A model generated the notes under the pieces. The model saw only the letters and a list, made by a program, of their open reading frames with translations, ran no database searches and was not told where the DNA came from. The translations under genes and the position numbers were made by a program. From Pseudonocardia autotrophica (GTDB lineage Bacteria > Actinomycetota > Actinomycetes > Mycobacteriales > Pseudonocardiaceae), in NCBI RefSeq assembly GCF_000717175.1, contig NZ_JNYD01000011.1:1-64000 (forward strand): DNA of 64,000 nucleotides. Reading direction: 5' to 3'. Shown piece after piece: positions 63,166-64,000 of this stretch (position 1 is the stretch's first letter; every line of letters begins with the position of its first letter).

Positions 63166-64000
63166 TCACGCGGTCTGCGAGGCAGGCTCCGTGAGGTGGC
63201 CCGTCACCCACCGCACCACCTCGGCGGTGAACTCGGCGCGGTTGGCGACGGCGTGGGTCTCGTGGCCCTCGTCGTCGAACAGGAGGAAGTGGGGGGCCGC
63301 GCCGCGGGCCCGCAGCGCCTCGACGATCCGCTCGGCCTCGCCCAGCGGGACGTTGGTGTCGTACGCCCCGTGCACCACCATGAGCGGTGCGCTGATCCGG
63401 TCGGCGCTGTGGATGGGGGAGAGCGCGCGCAGCATCTCCCCGTCCCGCTCCGGGTCGCCGTACTTGGTGGTCGCGGCGGCGGCGATCCACGGCTCGGTGT
63501 CGGAGTAGAAGGTCTGCAGGTCGGACATGCCGCACACGTCGACGCCCACCGCGAACAGCTCGGGGAACCACGCGAGCGCGACGAGGGTGAGGTAGCCGCC
63601 GTAGGAGCGCCCGGACACCCCGATGCGGTCCGGGTCGGCGAGGCCGGACGACGTGAGGAAGCCGACCGCGGCACGCACGTCCGTGATCGCGGTGAAGCGG
63701 CGGTCCAGGTCGTCCGCCTGCGAGAACACGCGCCCGAACCCGGCCGAGCCGCGGACGTTGGGCGCGAAGACCTGCACACCGGAGGCGACCAGCGCCTGGA
63801 ACAGCGGCTGGAAGACGGGGCGTTCCTGCGCCTCCGGCCCGCCGTGCAGCCACACCAGGGTCGGGGCGGCGCCGAACCCGCCGCGGGGCCGGAACAGCCA
63901 CCCGGTGAGCGTGAGCCCGTCCTCGGCGCGGAACTCGTGGAGCGTGGGGTCGACGAGCTGCTCGAGCGCGTCGAAGCTGTCGGGGAGCAGCGGGGTGGGC
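63166..64000 (-). CDS. S9-family prolyl oligopeptidase-like serine peptidase (5' end outside window)
   Basis: The frame is open to the right window edge and ends at TGA 63166. Visible is the C-terminal alpha/beta-hydrolase domain: PTLVWLHGGPEAQERPVF, the nucleophile elbow IGVSGRSYGGYLTLVAL (Ser), MVVHGAYDTNVPLGEAERIV (Asp) and FLLFDDEGHETHAVANRAEF (His). All three catalytic residues are present. The N-terminal beta-propeller expected for this family lies beyond 64000. Confidence 0.9.
   Translation of the reverse strand, partial: PTPLLPDSFDALEQLVDPTLHEFRAEDGLTLTGWLFRPRGGFGAAPTLVWLHGGPEAQERPVFQPLFQALVASGVQVFAPNVRGSAGFGRVFSQADDLDRRFTAITDVRAAVGFLTSSGLADPDRIGVSGRSYGGYLTLVALAWFPELFAVGVDVCGMSDLQTFYSDTEPWIAAAATTKYGDPERDGEMLRALSPIHSADRISAPLMVVHGAYDTNVPLGEAERIVEALRARGAAPHFLLFDDEGHETHAVANRAEFTAEVVRWVTGHLTEPASQTA

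Overview
This 64 kb window is chromosomal DNA from a high-GC actinobacterium. Signs of this are pervasive G/C third positions, many GTG starts, four-base ATGA/GTGA gene overlaps, TANNNT boxes 6-8 nt before start codons, and the neighbouring pair pepN / Rv2466c-type thiol reductase known from mycobacteria. The gene set fits Pseudonocardiales (Pseudonocardia-like), but that is inference. No rRNA, tRNA or CRISPR array was found.

Layout. 1-1.35 kb: transposon debris (IS110 C-terminus, a multiply frameshifted IS481-type transposase, an IS3-type scrap). 1.37-27.5 kb: a large exopolysaccharide/capsule locus. It has two polyprenyl-phosphate sugar-1-phosphate transferases, a nucleotide-sugar operon on the minus strand (rfbF-like, 3,5-epimerase, UDP-sugar dehydrogenase, two SDR epimerases), and plus-strand genes for chain-length control/tyrosine kinase, a Wzy-type polymerase, a Wzx-type flippase, several glycosyltransferases, a GMC oxidoreductase, a GH26-like hydrolase, a class III aminotransferase and an LCP ligase. 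It also encodes an uncharacterised protein built from two copies of a Cys/His domain.

27.7-38.8 kb: an ester-cyclase-like protein, a membrane-anchored receiver protein, and then the most striking part of the window. This is a minus-strand operon that encodes 2-aminoethylphosphonate synthesis and its attachment to a glycan: licD-like, pepM fused to a nucleotidyltransferase, ppd, flippase, a second nucleotidyltransferase (pntC-like), phnW-like, and a FemAB/GNAT-like protein, flanked by two DPM1-like GT2 genes. The predicted flow is PEP to phosphonopyruvate to phosphonoacetaldehyde to 2-AEP to CMP-AEP, then LicD transfer to a lipid-linked glycan and export. Together with the EPS locus and the rhamnose genes at 41-44 kb it suggests a phosphonate-decorated surface polysaccharide.

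39-44.3 kb: an ERCC4-nuclease/Lsr2-tail fusion, a zinc-ribbon membrane protein, and the four dTDP-L-rhamnose genes arranged rmlD-rmlA / rmlB-rmlC around a 40-bp divergent promoter. 44.4-64 kb: mostly housekeeping and conserved actinobacterial genes (repeat-rich lipoprotein, DUF2252, DUF5130, a NarL-type two-component pair, PAP2 phosphatase, pepN, mycothiol-linked reductase, CBS protein, an apiosidase-like/Rpf fusion, a PASTA-less Ser/Thr kinase, an S9 peptidase). Two matching three-unit arrays of a 41-bp-period palindromic repeat lie at 55.0 and 63.1 kb.
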